Assembly (NCBI GenBank): GCA_029564595.1
Contig: JAKQPS010000018.1
Span: forward strand, 15,920 to 79,919
DNA from: a bacterium
GTDB taxonomy: Bacteria > UBP15 > UBA6099
Direction: 5' to 3'
Length of the DNA: 64,000 nucleotides
Shown here: positions 25,390 through 34,637 of the stretch, in pieces
How the letters are laid out: each line of letters opens with the position of its first letter
Numbering within the stretch: the stretch's first letter is position 1
The notes under the pieces: model-generated
The model's input: only the letters and a program-made list of their open reading frames with translations
The model's database searches: none
What the model was told of the DNA's origin: nothing
Made by a program: the position numbers and the translations under genes

Positions 25390-26136
25390 CTAAAATCTCT
25401 TCGAATCAAGCCTTCTCGCCGTGAAGAAAAGGAAGAGAAGGATGAACGCGACGTAATAGACGACGTGGGTAGAGTCGATGACGCCCTTTTCGAAATCGAA
25501 ATAATGGTCGAGAACGCCCGCCGCTTCGAGCACGGAAGAGAGAGCCTTGGCGACCGCCTCCGCCGCCGCCGAGCCTGTGAAGCTGGCGGCCAGCGCGTCC
25601 ACCGCGCTCTGCGCGGCCCTAATGACAATCAGCAACAGAGCCAACCCGAAGGCCGACACCGCCGCCGCCGGCTGGCTTCGCGTCAGCGACGAGCAGTAAA
25701 CCCCAAGCGACGCCAGCGCCCCGGACAGCAGTAAAAGCCCGGCATACCCCGTCAGCGCGGGTCCCCAGTCCGGGTCGCCGTATATCCCGATTATCAGCGC
25801 GTACTGGCCGGACAGCGCGATTATCGCCCCCGCCAGAGCCATGACCGCCATGAACTTCCCCGCCACCAACTGCCCGGACGTCACCGGCGACGTCATCAGA
25901 AGCTCGTCCGTGCCGGACGCGAATTCCTCCGCGAACGACCTCATAGTCAGAAACGGCATGATGAAGATAAGCATTGTGGCTATCAGCCCGAACGCGCCTC
26001 TCATGCTCGCCTCTTCCATGCCTGCCACGAGCAGGAATGACGACACGCAGAAAAACACAGCCATGACGACGTACGCGAGCGGCGACATGAAAAGCGATTT
26101 GACATCTTTTTTGAATATATAGTAAGCGTTACTCAT
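25390..26136 (-). CDS. ABC transporter permease (GldF type)
   Basis: 248 residues with six hydrophobic segments (for example AYVVMAVFFCVSSFLLVAGM near 22-41 and LLLLSGALASLGVY). The segment MRSFAEEFASGTDELLMTSPV is the conserved coupling region of ABC-2 permeases of the GldF/NosY type. ATG follows GAGGAGG and overlaps the end of the ATPase gene by eight bases. It forms the membrane core of the cassette. Confidence 0.85.
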   Translation of the reverse strand: MSNAYYIFKKDVKSLFMSPLAYVVMAVFFCVSSFLLVAGMEEASMRGAFGLIATMLIFIMPFLTMRSFAEEFASGTDELLMTSPVTSGQLVAGKFMAVMALAGAIIALSGQYALIIGIYGDPDWGPALTGYAGLLLLSGALASLGVYCSSLTRSQPAAAVSAFGLALLLIVIRAAQSAVDALAASFTGSAAAEAVAKALSSVLEAAGVLDHYFDFEKGVIDSTHVVYYVAFILLFLFFTARRLDSKRF

Positions 26137-27085
26137 CGCTTGATGCCTCCTCGTCGGCGGTCAGTTTGATGAAGACGTCTTCCAAAGAAATGGAGTCGCG
26201 GGACAGTTCGAGCAGAGTCCATCCGGAAGCTGCGGTCTTGTGAAAAATAGAGCCGCGAGCGTCGAACCCCGCGCGGCAGGAGACGGTGAAACGCTCCGAA
26301 CCCGGAGCGACCTCCGACGCCGGCTCAACACCATCTACCCCGTCGATGGACATGAACGCTTGCGCGGCCTCGCCGGGCTTTGCCCCGGCGACCTCCACTG
26401 TCAGCGCGTCGCCGCCCCTGAGACGCCGCGCGAGGCCCTCCTGCGTGTCCACCGCCGCCACCCTGCCCTCGTTCAATATCACCACCCTGTCGCACGTCGC
26501 GCTAACTTCGGTCAATATGTGCGAGCTTAACAGTATCGTGTTCGTCTCGCTCAGTTCCTTAATCAGGTTTCGTATCTCGATTATCTGGTTTGGGTCCAGC
26601 CCGACCGTCGGCTCGTCCAATATGAGAACATCCGGGTTGTGAATCATCGCCTGAGCCAGCCCGACCCTCTGCCGGTAGCCCTTTGAAATGTTCCTTATCA
26701 GCCTCCCGGCCACATCCGCGACGCCTGTGCGCTCCATAACTTCGTCCGCTCGGGATGCGCGCGACTGTTTCGGAACTCCTTTTATCTCCGAAGCGAACAA
26801 AAGGTAGGACTTGACTGTCATATCGTTGTAGAGGGGAGGGATTTCGGGCAGATAACCGAGACGGCGTTTCACAGCGACGGGAGATTCGGCGATATCCATG
26901 CCGTCCAGCAGGACGCTCCCGCCGTCGGCGGGCAGATAGCCCGCCATGATCCGCATCAGAGTGGTCTTTCCGGCGGCATTGGGGCCGAGCAAGCCGAGCG
27001 CTTCGCCCTTTTCGAGCCGGAACGACACCCCGTCAACCGCCCGCAGGCCGCCGTAGTTCTTTGTGACGTTCTTTACTTCCAGCAT
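26129..27085 (-). CDS. ABC transporter ATP-binding protein (GldA type)
   Basis: 318 residues. Walker A is GPNAAGKTT, the signature is ISKGYRQRVGLAQ (SKGYRQR variant typical of this group), Walker B is VLILDEPTVGLDP and the switch His is in LLSSHILTEV. Residues 220-318 form the C-terminal extension usual for GldA/NatA-type ATPases. ATG follows GGAGGAAGG. It is the first gene of a four-gene operon (ATPase, permease, GldG-like, DUF4340). Such cassettes support gliding in Bacteroidota but also occur in non-gliding bacteria, so motility is not implied. Confidence 0.9.
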   Translation of the reverse strand: MLEVKNVTKNYGGLRAVDGVSFRLEKGEALGLLGPNAAGKTTLMRIMAGYLPADGGSVLLDGMDIAESPVAVKRRLGYLPEIPPLYNDMTVKSYLLFASEIKGVPKQSRASRADEVMERTGVADVAGRLIRNISKGYRQRVGLAQAMIHNPDVLILDEPTVGLDPNQIIEIRNLIKELSETNTILLSSHILTEVSATCDRVVILNEGRVAAVDTQEGLARRLRGGDALTVEVAGAKPGEAAQAFMSIDGVDGVEPASEVAPGSERFTVSCRAGFDARGSIFHKTAASGWTLLELSRDSISLEDVFIKLTADEEASSDE

Positions 27086-27312
27086 GGCCTTCCTCCGTCA
27101 AATCTATGAAAAACACATCGAAAATAATTTGCGCCAAACACTCCGTCAAAAAACCGACGGATGGAATTATAGCCGAACGCGCCGGAAATATTCCCTGCCC
27201 TTCATCATTTTTTGCTCCTTCGCTCCCGCCTGCGCGCCGCTTTTTCAATTCTCTTTCGACAGTTTTCGCTGTCAACTTGTTCCGAACGCTTAAAATTTTG
27301 CGGCTTTTTCAC

Positions 27313-27318
27313 TATAAT
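27313..27318 (+). promoter_or_regulatory. Sigma70 -10 box of the VKOR gene
   Basis: A consensus TATAAT stands 28 bp before the ATG of the VKOR gene. The -35 position (TTAAAA at 27290-27295) is weak. It lies in the divergent spacer to the ABC operon. Confidence 0.45.
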
Positions 27319-27345
27319 ATTTTGCGATAAGCAAGGAGAATGATT

Positions 27346-28038
27346 ATGAAAAAACGTCTGATTTGTCTGGGCCTCGTTGTGATTTTCTCCGTAGTCGGAC
27401 TTTATTCAGCCATTCATCTGGCGGAAATACACTATAAAAAACCGCATCATCAGTTGATGCTCATAGACACGCTGCCGTTCATGGAAAAGTGGTATCCGAG
27501 GGATCAGGTGGAGTCGGCGGTGAAAAGTCTGGAAGTTCTTGCGGACGTTAACACGATAAACCCGTTCGACAACCCGGATTTTGACCCATACGCCGCCGCT
27601 ATGAACGCGCCTGCGGCGACAGAGAAGTTCGTCCCGCAGGAATCCTGCGACATTTCGGAAGCGATAAGCTGCACAAAAGTGGACGACAGCGATTATTCAA
27701 AAATCGCGGGGCTGGCTGTGAGCGCGTATGGAATAATCGGTTACATCCTTCTCATCGGCCTTGTCATAATCCACGCCGCGCGCCGCATATCAAGGTCGGA
27801 CGTTTTTGTCTTCATGCTTTGGGTGGGCGCATGGCTCGGCATTTTGTTCTCGATATATCTGACCGTCGTCGAAGCCTTCTTCATCAAGAGTTTCTGCCCG
27901 TACTGCTTGGTGTCCGCAGCGGTCATGCTCGGCATTTTCATCTGCATGATAGCGGGATTCGGCTTTGAGCCTTTGAGGATGTTCCTTCGCGGAGAAATAT
28001 TCCCGACATCCCTGTTCATCAAGAAAAAACAAAGCTGA
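27346..28038 (+). CDS. Vitamin K epoxide reductase-family (VKOR) membrane thiol oxidoreductase
   Basis: 230 residues from ATG 27346, seven bases after AAGGAG; ATG 27340 is too close to that site. It has four hydrophobic segments after an N-terminal anchor. CDISEAISC (about 102-110) is the outer Cys pair and CPYC (about 185-188) the quinone-side CXXC, the signature of VKOR. Bacterial VKORs reoxidise DsbA-like proteins and thus support disulfide formation in the cell envelope. That fits the many Cys-rich exported proteins in this window. No fused thioredoxin domain is present. Confidence 0.85.
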   Translation: MKKRLICLGLVVIFSVVGLYSAIHLAEIHYKKPHHQLMLIDTLPFMEKWYPRDQVESAVKSLEVLADVNTINPFDNPDFDPYAAAMNAPAATEKFVPQESCDISEAISCTKVDDSDYSKIAGLAVSAYGIIGYILLIGLVIIHAARRISRSDVFVFMLWVGAWLGILFSIYLTVVEAFFIKSFCPYCLVSAAVMLGIFICMIAGFGFEPLRMFLRGEIFPTSLFIKKKQS

Positions 28039-28154
28039 AAACGCGCCCGGCAATTCATCGCTTGTGTCAGCAATAAATCAATACAACAGAAGCCGATTTT
28101 GCGAGAACGAAGTTCCGAAAATCGGCGACCAAACGTTTTTTGGGAAGGGGCGCA

Positions 28155-28188
28155 GGGAAACCAATTTTTTGCAAAAAAATGGTTTCCC
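28155..28188. repeat. Inverted repeat in the VKOR/GH57 spacer
   Basis: GGGAAACC (28155-28162) and GGTTTCCC (28181-28188) can form an 8-bp stem over an A/T-rich loop that is itself partly self-complementary (ATTTTTT/AAAAAAAT). There is no clear T-tract after it; it may weakly end transcription of the VKOR gene. The rest of 28039-28308 shows nothing else. Confidence 0.4.
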
Positions 28189-28308
28189 CGCACAAATATT
28201 TAAAAAATCTTTAAGCTCCCGCATCAACAATAATGACCGGGCGATTGATTTTTTCCTTCCATGACTTCAAAATGAGACTGCCATAAAGAATCGGAGCGGG
28301 CGGCCCTT

Positions 28309-29976
28309 ATGTCAAATTTCCACGGCAGTTTCATCCTCGTGCTGCACACCCACCTTCCGTGGGTTATGTACCATGAAGATTTGCAGGAAGGCTGGCTCAT
28401 GGAAGCCGTCGCCGAAACGTACATCCCTCAGTTGCTGTCTCTTCGGCGGCTGGTGGCCGAAGGCATTTCTCCAAAAATCACCTATACAATGTCTCCCGTC
28501 CTCGTTGAGCAGTTAAAGCTCGACCATTTCAAAGAGAGGTTCAAAACATACTGCCAATCCAAGATAGATGCCGCCAGAAACGACCGCGAGAACTTCAAGT
28601 CCAATTCCGAGCCGCATCTGGCATATCTTGCCTCCCGGTGGGAAGAATACTACTCGGCGACGCTTGAGACATTCACGAAAGAGTTTGCCGAAGACATCCC
28701 CGGAGCGTTCAAAGCGCTGAAGGACGCCGGGCATATCGAACTGATGACGTGCGGAGCGACGCACATGTATTTTCCCGCCGCCTCCGAGGACACTTCTATT
28801 CAGGCTCAGGTGCGCACGGCGGTAGAGTCTCACGTGGTGAGCTTCGGTTCCCAGCCGAAAGGCATGTGGCTGCCCGAATGCGGCTATCGGCCCGCCTGCA
28901 AGTGGGGGCCGCCCGTCGGCTCCAGATTCGGCGAAATTCCCTACTCACGCAAGGGCGTCGAAGAGTTCCTCAGCGAGGCCGACCTGAACTACTTCATCAT
29001 CGACAACCACCAGTTGATGAAGGCGCACCCGTCAGATTACGTCAAAGACCCCTTCTTTGCGTACAGAGCCGCCGGCGCTCAGACACCCAAACAGCCCGTC
29101 TCCGTTTTCGCGCGCGACATACAGCTTTCACTTCAGGTATGGCGGCACGAAGTCGGTTACCCCGGCGACGGCTCATACCTCGATTTCCACAAAAAACACT
29201 CCGACGGCCGCCTTCGCTACTGGAAAATCACCCACACCAAAGCGGACATGGCGTACAAAGACTACTATTACCCCGACGACGCCCTCGACCAGAAAGTAAT
29301 CGAACACGCCGGACACTACAAAAAACTCATCGCCGACAGCCTCAAGACTCATTACGACCACACCGGAACCGCCTCTATGGTCCTCACCGCTTTCGACACC
29401 GAACTGTTCGGCCACTGGTGGTTTGAGGGGCCTCAGTTCCTCTATAACGTCATTAAGTGGATTAACAGCGACCCGGAAATCCGGACGGAGACCTGCTCTG
29501 AATACCTCGCCAGAATGGAATCGAAGGCGGACGTCTATCTGCCCGAATCCTCTTGGGGAGCCGGATACGACTCGTCAACTTGGATAAACGAGAAAATCGC
29601 TTGGATAATCGACCGCGAATGCGACGCCGAACGGGATATGCAGAATCTTGCCCGCGAGTTTTTCCACACCACCGACGAGGAACTTATCAAAATCCTAAAA
29701 CAGTGCGCGCGCGAGATGATGCTGCTTTCTTCCTCCGACTGGAAGTTCATGATAACCAATAGCAGCGCGGCAGACCACGCCGAACGCCGCGTCGGCCAAC
29801 ACCATTCGGATTTCAAACGTCTTGCGGCTATGGCGCGCGGCTACGGGCGCGGAGACACGCTCTCTCAGGAAGACTGGTATTTCCTCGGAGACTGCATGGC
29901 GCGCAACCGGCTGTTCCCCGGCGTGGATTTCAAATGGTTCGCGAACCCGGCTTTCCCGGCGGTCGACTGCGGTTAA
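28309..29976 (+). CDS. Glycoside hydrolase family 57, 1,4-alpha-glucan branching enzyme-type
   Basis: 555 residues with the GH57 conserved regions in order: HTHLPWV (about 13-19), GATHMYFP, GMWLPECGY with nucleophile-position Glu190, and AFDTELFGHWWFEGP with acid/base Asp363, followed by the DUF1957-type helical C-terminus. Length and HTHLPWV favour a glucan branching enzyme (GlgB-like) over amylase. The protein is intracellular (no signal peptide). No other glycogen genes adjoin it. The start codon lacks a good ribosome binding site. Confidence 0.85.
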   Translation: MSNFHGSFILVLHTHLPWVMYHEDLQEGWLMEAVAETYIPQLLSLRRLVAEGISPKITYTMSPVLVEQLKLDHFKERFKTYCQSKIDAARNDRENFKSNSEPHLAYLASRWEEYYSATLETFTKEFAEDIPGAFKALKDAGHIELMTCGATHMYFPAASEDTSIQAQVRTAVESHVVSFGSQPKGMWLPECGYRPACKWGPPVGSRFGEIPYSRKGVEEFLSEADLNYFIIDNHQLMKAHPSDYVKDPFFAYRAAGAQTPKQPVSVFARDIQLSLQVWRHEVGYPGDGSYLDFHKKHSDGRLRYWKITHTKADMAYKDYYYPDDALDQKVIEHAGHYKKLIADSLKTHYDHTGTASMVLTAFDTELFGHWWFEGPQFLYNVIKWINSDPEIRTETCSEYLARMESKADVYLPESSWGAGYDSSTWINEKIAWIIDRECDAERDMQNLAREFFHTTDEELIKILKQCAREMMLLSSSDWKFMITNSSAADHAERRVGQHHSDFKRLAAMARGYGRGDTLSQEDWYFLGDCMARNRLFPGVDFKWFANPAFPAVDCG

Positions 29977-30127
29977 TTCCGCTTCGCCCGCCCCATCGGC
30001 AAGCTTTCTTGCTCGCCTAAATTATAAAATTTCTTATCGTCGTTGTTATTCATGCGCTGTTAAAAAATTGACGCTCATTCCCCGAACGGCGAAAAACGTG
30101 CACAGTCACAATGCGTTTCTGTCGTTA

Positions 30128-30209
30128 ATTCGTAGGGGCGACCCGCTGGGTCGCCCGGATAGGATGGCAATTTCTGAAGAGGGCGCCCCATCGGGTCGCC
30201 CCTACGAAT
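30128..30209. repeat. Bipartite palindromic repeat with ATTCGTAGGGGCGACCC ends
   Basis: The 17-bp terminal inverted repeats are perfect apart from the outermost base context. Each half also folds on itself (GGGCGACCC with GGGTCGCCC on the left; GGGCGCCCC region on the right). It has the same architecture as the element at 3625-3692, whose ends share GTAGGRGCG. Likely a mobile non-autonomous element. Confidence 0.65.
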
Positions 30210-30240
30210 AATGTTTTTGTTATCATTTATCCCGGTCCTA

Positions 30241-30293
30241 GGAAAATTGGGACATTCAGCGCGGCTTCTTCTCGATGAGTGGCCCCATTTTCC
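30241..30293. repeat. Palindromic REP-like element
   Basis: GGAAAATTGGGAC (30241-30253) is an imperfect inverted copy of GGCCCCATTTTCC (30281-30293). The inner GACATTC/GAGTGGC bases extend the stem. It resembles short REP-type palindromes bearing a GGGAC core near their ends. No transposase is nearby. Confidence 0.45.
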
Positions 30294-30451
30294 TCTCCCC
30301 CGCTTTTTTTTACTCGTTCATTCTTCCCAATACTAAGAAAAAACAGGCTTGTCCAGTGGTTTTTCAGCCCGAAATGGCGTTTTTTTATGTTTTAGGTTAT
30401 ATTCATCCGATGAAAAAAGGATATTATATATAAAATATTGAATGGACGGTT

Positions 30452-31630
30452 ATGCCTGTAAGAGTCATTCACACTGCTGATATACATTTGGGACGCCGGT
30501 TCCCCAGCCTCGACAGCGAGGCGGAAAAACTCCGCGCGGCGGATGTTGTTAATGTTTTCAATGAGCTGGCCGACTACGTAATCAAGAACAAAATCAACAT
30601 CCTCATGATAGCCGGCAGCCTGTTCGACAAGATGCATCCCAACCGGGAGACGGTTTCCACCGCCCTTTCTGCGTTCGGGCGCATCCACGAAGCGATGCCT
30701 TCTACCCGCATCGTTCTCACCCCCGGACAGGAGGAACTAGTGGCGGAGAAAGACGGCAGCTCGGACTGCGCCCTGTCGATATTCGACCACCTTTCATACG
30801 TGAAAGTGATGGGGACGACCGAAGACCCGGAAAAAGTTGTGTTCGAGTTCGAAGGTCAGAAAGTCATGATAGCGTCCAGCCAAGCGGCGTTCTTCTTCAG
30901 CGAGGCGTTCAGCCGCAGGCGCATCCCTCTTCCGAGGGACGCGGCGGGCATCTTCCTCATGTGCGCCTACTCCCGCAGACAGGGCCTCATCAACATCGAA
31001 GACGACCTCCTCAGGGAACGGGTACTAGACCCGCTTCGCGACCGGGGCTATCAATACGCCGCCCTCGGACACAAAAATAAATTCCAGACCCTTACCGCCG
31101 GAGACTTCACCGCCATTTACCCCGGCAGCCTCGAACGCTTCAATTACGAGCTTGACAGGGAACGGAAGTTCTTCGTGCAGTTCGAGGTGTCCGGCGGAAA
31201 GATTCAGCCGCCGACGCCCGTGCGCTCGTCCGCGCGCCCTCTCGAATATGTCAGCCTCACCTTCAGCGCGGGCGATGCCGATATCGCTAAATCCCTCGAA
31301 GACACTCTCCGCCGCGCTAAAAAAGAGAAGGCTCTTCACATCATCCTCAACGGACAGATAAGCCTCGCCGAATTTAACTCATTCATGAAGGGCGAGACGT
31401 TGAAGAAACTACGGGAGCAGTTCGCGTTCGTACACGTGGAAAACCGGCTGGCGCTGGTGGACGCGGGAGAGGAATACCGTTTCGACGCTCTCCGCGTGAA
31501 CTCTCCGGCGCAGGAGTTTGAAAGATACGTCGAACGGGAAATCGCCGCCGCTCAGGACAGGGGCGACGAGGTCAGACTGCTTAAAGAACTGCTCGAAATG
31601 GGAGTCAAGGAGATCGAGGAAGGCCTGTGA
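30452..31630 (+). CDS. YhaO/SbcD-like metallophosphoesterase with degenerate active site
   Basis: 392 residues of the Mre11/SbcD/YhaO fold. HTADIHLG (7-14, with Asp10 and His12) is intact. Other metal-ligand motifs are altered: the GDLFD motif is GSLFD (Ser56), the GNHD motif is GQEE (92-95), the GHxH motif is GHKN (His207 kept, Asn209), and the Asp/His-rich loop near 171 reads CAYS. With the bridging Asp and most His/Asn ligands gone, nuclease activity is unlikely. The next gene, overlapping by 4 nt, encodes a YhaN-like ATPase, so the protein probably remains its structural partner. Confidence 0.8.
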   Translation: MPVRVIHTADIHLGRRFPSLDSEAEKLRAADVVNVFNELADYVIKNKINILMIAGSLFDKMHPNRETVSTALSAFGRIHEAMPSTRIVLTPGQEELVAEKDGSSDCALSIFDHLSYVKVMGTTEDPEKVVFEFEGQKVMIASSQAAFFFSEAFSRRRIPLPRDAAGIFLMCAYSRRQGLINIEDDLLRERVLDPLRDRGYQYAALGHKNKFQTLTAGDFTAIYPGSLERFNYELDRERKFFVQFEVSGGKIQPPTPVRSSARPLEYVSLTFSAGDADIAKSLEDTLRRAKKEKALHIILNGQISLAEFNSFMKGETLKKLREQFAFVHVENRLALVDAGEEYRFDALRVNSPAQEFERYVEREIAAAQDRGDEVRLLKELLEMGVKEIEEGL

Positions 31631-34566
31631 TCTTAAAAGAAATTAAAGCTTCGAATTTCATGAGGTTCGAGAACTTCGCTCTCGGCGGCATGCCGGACAC
31701 CGGAGTGGTGGGAATATTCGGCGACAACGAGTGCGGCAAGTCTTCCATCGGCGAACTGATATGCTTCTGCCTGTTCGGACGCACCCCCAAGGCCCCGGAG
31801 GGCGACCCCAAAAAAATCATCAGGTGGGGACAGGACACCTGCTCGACCGAAATCACAGTGACCATCAACGGAACCACCGTCAAGGCGTCCCGACGGCTCT
31901 CCGCCGACGGCTCCACCGACGGCCGCATGATCGACACCTCGGACAACTCCCCTATCGCCACTTCATTCGACGAAATCGAACCGAAAGTCAACGAACTGCT
32001 CGGTTTCACTTTCCGCGAATTCAGATACTCGATGTTCATCGCGCAGAAAGAACTGGACATCATGCTCCACAGCGCTGACGACAGGCGGCTGGTGCTGAAC
32101 AACATGCTCGGCGTCGGTTTTATGGAGAAGATGGCTAAGAAGGTGGCCGCGAAACGCTCCGACAGAGAGCTTGAAATCAAATATATACGCGAACGATTCG
32201 AAGAGAAGAACGAAGTCCTCGATGTGTACCGCGCGCGCGAGATGGACATGGAGCGGCTGACTGAGAAAAGGGACAAAGCCGCCGCCTCCCTCACCGACAT
32301 CCTCAAAGAAAGAGACCGCGCGGTCTCCACTCTTTCCATGCTGGAAGACATCCGCAGGAAGGCCGAGCAGACGGAAGTGCTCGACATGCGGATAAAGAGC
32401 CGCCGGGAGCAACTCAAGAGGATAGAGCTTGAATGCGCCGCGCTTATGCGGGAAGCCGACCGCGTCCCCGCTATGCAGAAAGAATCGTTGGAAAAAGAGG
32501 CTCTCATCGCCGAATTTAAAGATGTCCGGCTGGTCGAAATAGAAGAACTTTTCAAAAAGATAGACGACTGGCGCGACATGGCGGCAAAGCGCGATCAGGT
32601 AAGCTCACAACTCGAACTTAAAGAGGCCGCCCTCTCGGACATCTCCCGCAAACTCGCTGAAATCAAAGCCGCCGAACAGGAAGGCCGCGAGTCCGAGGCC
32701 GAGCTTCTCGGCGTCGAAAATTTCCTCCGCGCCTACTCCGATCCCGACAGTCTCAGCCGCATGCGCTCTCAGCTTATGAAAGACATCGAGTTCCTCGAAA
32801 ACGAGTTGGAGCGCGTCAAAACCTCGTCCGTCCACGACGCCGACAAATCCGCCCAGTTGATAGACACTCTTGAAAAACAGCGCGACAGGATGAACAGGCA
32901 GATGTCAGCGGCTAACGTCGAAGAGATTGACCCGCTGAGCGTGGACAGGATGCGCAACGCCGAACTGAAACAGACTAGGTCGAGAGACATTTCCCTCGGA
33001 GCCGCGGGAGCTTCTCTCGCCGCCGGCGTGGCTTTGACTCTTGCAATGTCCAATACCACCATGCTCGTCGTCATGCTTGGAATGATTCCAGCGGCCGCAG
33101 CCGCAGCTTCTTTTCAGTCAAAACTTGCCCTCACGCGCCAAACTCTTCAGGACTTGCAGAGAAAGACCTACGCGTATGAAATAACTCGTCGCGGCGTCTC
33201 CGAAATGAGCGAAACACTCGACGACATCGAAACCCGTCTCTCCAAGATGAAATCGGACAGCGCATCGGCGGAAAAGATATCAAATGTGTTCTCTCTATTG
33301 CGGACGGACAGCTTCGAGTCGTTGAAAAAATCCATCGAAGTTCTGGACGAACACGGGCTGCGGGAGTTCGAGCGCGCTCGCGGCCTTATGAAAGACATCA
33401 TCGAGAAGTTTTCCCCTCTCCGCGCTATGGCGGGAGAAGGAAAGACATTCGTTCAGATAGCGAATATCGAGTCTTCGGATTTGCTGTCCGACAAACAACG
33501 CAGAGAATCCGACCTTAAAGCGAGACTCTCCGAGTTGAAAGATATTGTGGAACCGAAGATGCGCTTCATTGAGCAGTCCGAGGGGCTGCTGAACACTATC
33601 GGCGACATACGCGCCCAGATAGCCAGAATCGAATCGGGCATGATCGGTCTCGGAGTCACAGCCGACGACGAGCCGGAAGCGCGCCGCAGGAAACGCGAGA
33701 CGGAAATCCAACTCGAACAACTTGCACGCGAAATTGAAAACAACAACGTCGAAATCCAACGCATTGAGGCTCAGAAATTCGAGTCAGTCAGATTGGATAA
33801 AAAACGCCGCGAGATTATCGACCATATAGACGAAGATCTGATAAAGTTCTACGAACTGCGCGAGAACACGCACAAGATAGACTGCTCAGACAGGCGTTTC
33901 GCCGAACTGACATCTGAGCGCGAGGAAGCGGAAAGACAATCGCTGGAAGCGCGCGCGCAGATAAAGGAAATCGAGGCGGAAATGGGCGTCGTAAAAACCG
34001 ACCTCGACCGCGTTTCCCCTCTCGTCGATGAAATCAACGCCATTGCCGCCGAACTGAACTCGAAGGAAACTGTCATTCTGAAACTCAGGGAGCTTGAGAG
34101 CCTGTTCATTCAGACCGGACTCGACATAAGAAAGAGGATGATACCCCAGATAGAATCATATTTCGGGTGGGCGTTGCCCAAGATGACGCGCGGAAGATAC
34201 TGCAAAGTGCGCATCGCCGAAGACTTCAACATAAGCGTGTTCTCGGACGAAAGCGGCGGCTACGTGGAACTGGACTCTCTCAGCGGCGGGACGGTAGACC
34301 AGTTGCTTATTTCGCTCAGGCTCGCCTTCGCCCGAGCCGCCATCGCTCATTCCGGAGACTCCAGCCAGTTCCTTTTCCTCGACGAACCTTTCAGTTCCTT
34401 CGACGAACCCAGACGCGAGCTGTTCCTTAAACTTCTTGAAACCCTTAAAGGAACTTTCCAGCAGATTTTCCTTATCTCCCACCTGCCCGACTTGGAGGAC
34501 TTCGTAGACCATTACATCCGGGTGGACCTCTCATCCTCGCAGCCGGTCATCGTCAGTTGGGCGTGA
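31627..34566 (+). CDS. YhaN-like SMC/Rad50-type ATPase with a membrane segment instead of a zinc hook
   Basis: 979 residues from GTG 31627 overlapping the previous stop by GTGA, with GAGGAAGG upstream. Walker A is GDNECGKSS (32-40), the YhaN form (GPNEAGKS) rather than Rad50's GxNGxGK. Long coiled coils run from about 180 to 440 and 505 to 850. Between them near residues 453-500 lie two hydrophobic segments (GAAGASLAAGVALTLAM and MLVVMLGMIPAAAAAA) and no CXXC hook, so the tips may insert into the membrane. The C-terminal ATPase half has signature LSGGTVDQLLISLRLA, Walker B FLFLDEPFSSFDE and His in LISHLPDLED. In Bacillus the YhaO/YhaN pair has the same gene order. Confidence 0.85.
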   Translation: MILKEIKASNFMRFENFALGGMPDTGVVGIFGDNECGKSSIGELICFCLFGRTPKAPEGDPKKIIRWGQDTCSTEITVTINGTTVKASRRLSADGSTDGRMIDTSDNSPIATSFDEIEPKVNELLGFTFREFRYSMFIAQKELDIMLHSADDRRLVLNNMLGVGFMEKMAKKVAAKRSDRELEIKYIRERFEEKNEVLDVYRAREMDMERLTEKRDKAAASLTDILKERDRAVSTLSMLEDIRRKAEQTEVLDMRIKSRREQLKRIELECAALMREADRVPAMQKESLEKEALIAEFKDVRLVEIEELFKKIDDWRDMAAKRDQVSSQLELKEAALSDISRKLAEIKAAEQEGRESEAELLGVENFLRAYSDPDSLSRMRSQLMKDIEFLENELERVKTSSVHDADKSAQLIDTLEKQRDRMNRQMSAANVEEIDPLSVDRMRNAELKQTRSRDISLGAAGASLAAGVALTLAMSNTTMLVVMLGMIPAAAAAASFQSKLALTRQTLQDLQRKTYAYEITRRGVSEMSETLDDIETRLSKMKSDSASAEKISNVFSLLRTDSFESLKKSIEVLDEHGLREFERARGLMKDIIEKFSPLRAMAGEGKTFVQIANIESSDLLSDKQRRESDLKARLSELKDIVEPKMRFIEQSEGLLNTIGDIRAQIARIESGMIGLGVTADDEPEARRRKRETEIQLEQLAREIENNNVEIQRIEAQKFESVRLDKKRREIIDHIDEDLIKFYELRENTHKIDCSDRRFAELTSEREEAERQSLEARAQIKEIEAEMGVVKTDLDRVSPLVDEINAIAAELNSKETVILKLRELESLFIQTGLDIRKRMIPQIESYFGWALPKMTRGRYCKVRIAEDFNISVFSDESGGYVELDSLSGGTVDQLLISLRLAFARAAIAHSGDSSQFLFLDEPFSSFDEPRRELFLKLLETLKGTFQQIFLISHLPDLEDFVDHYIRVDLSSSQPVIVSWA

Positions 34567-34637
34567 AACAACCTCTTCAGAGACGTTTTATGAATATTTG
34601 CCGCGCGCGATACGATTACTGAAAGCGTTTCATAAAT

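Larger units (their letters stand above)
29977..30451. other. Intergenic region carrying two palindromic repeats
   Basis: 475 bp without a credible ORF. It holds the repeats at 30128-30209 and 30241-30293. The last 60 bp before the nuclease-like gene are AT-rich (TATATATAAAAT-type sequence) and probably hold its promoter, although no -35 box stands out. Confidence 0.5.

Noticed and set aside
25377-25628. N-terminal extension of the GldG-like ORF
   Set aside because: Overlaps the permease gene in another frame, Ser/Arg-rich translation, and a perfect ribosome site precedes GTG 25376.
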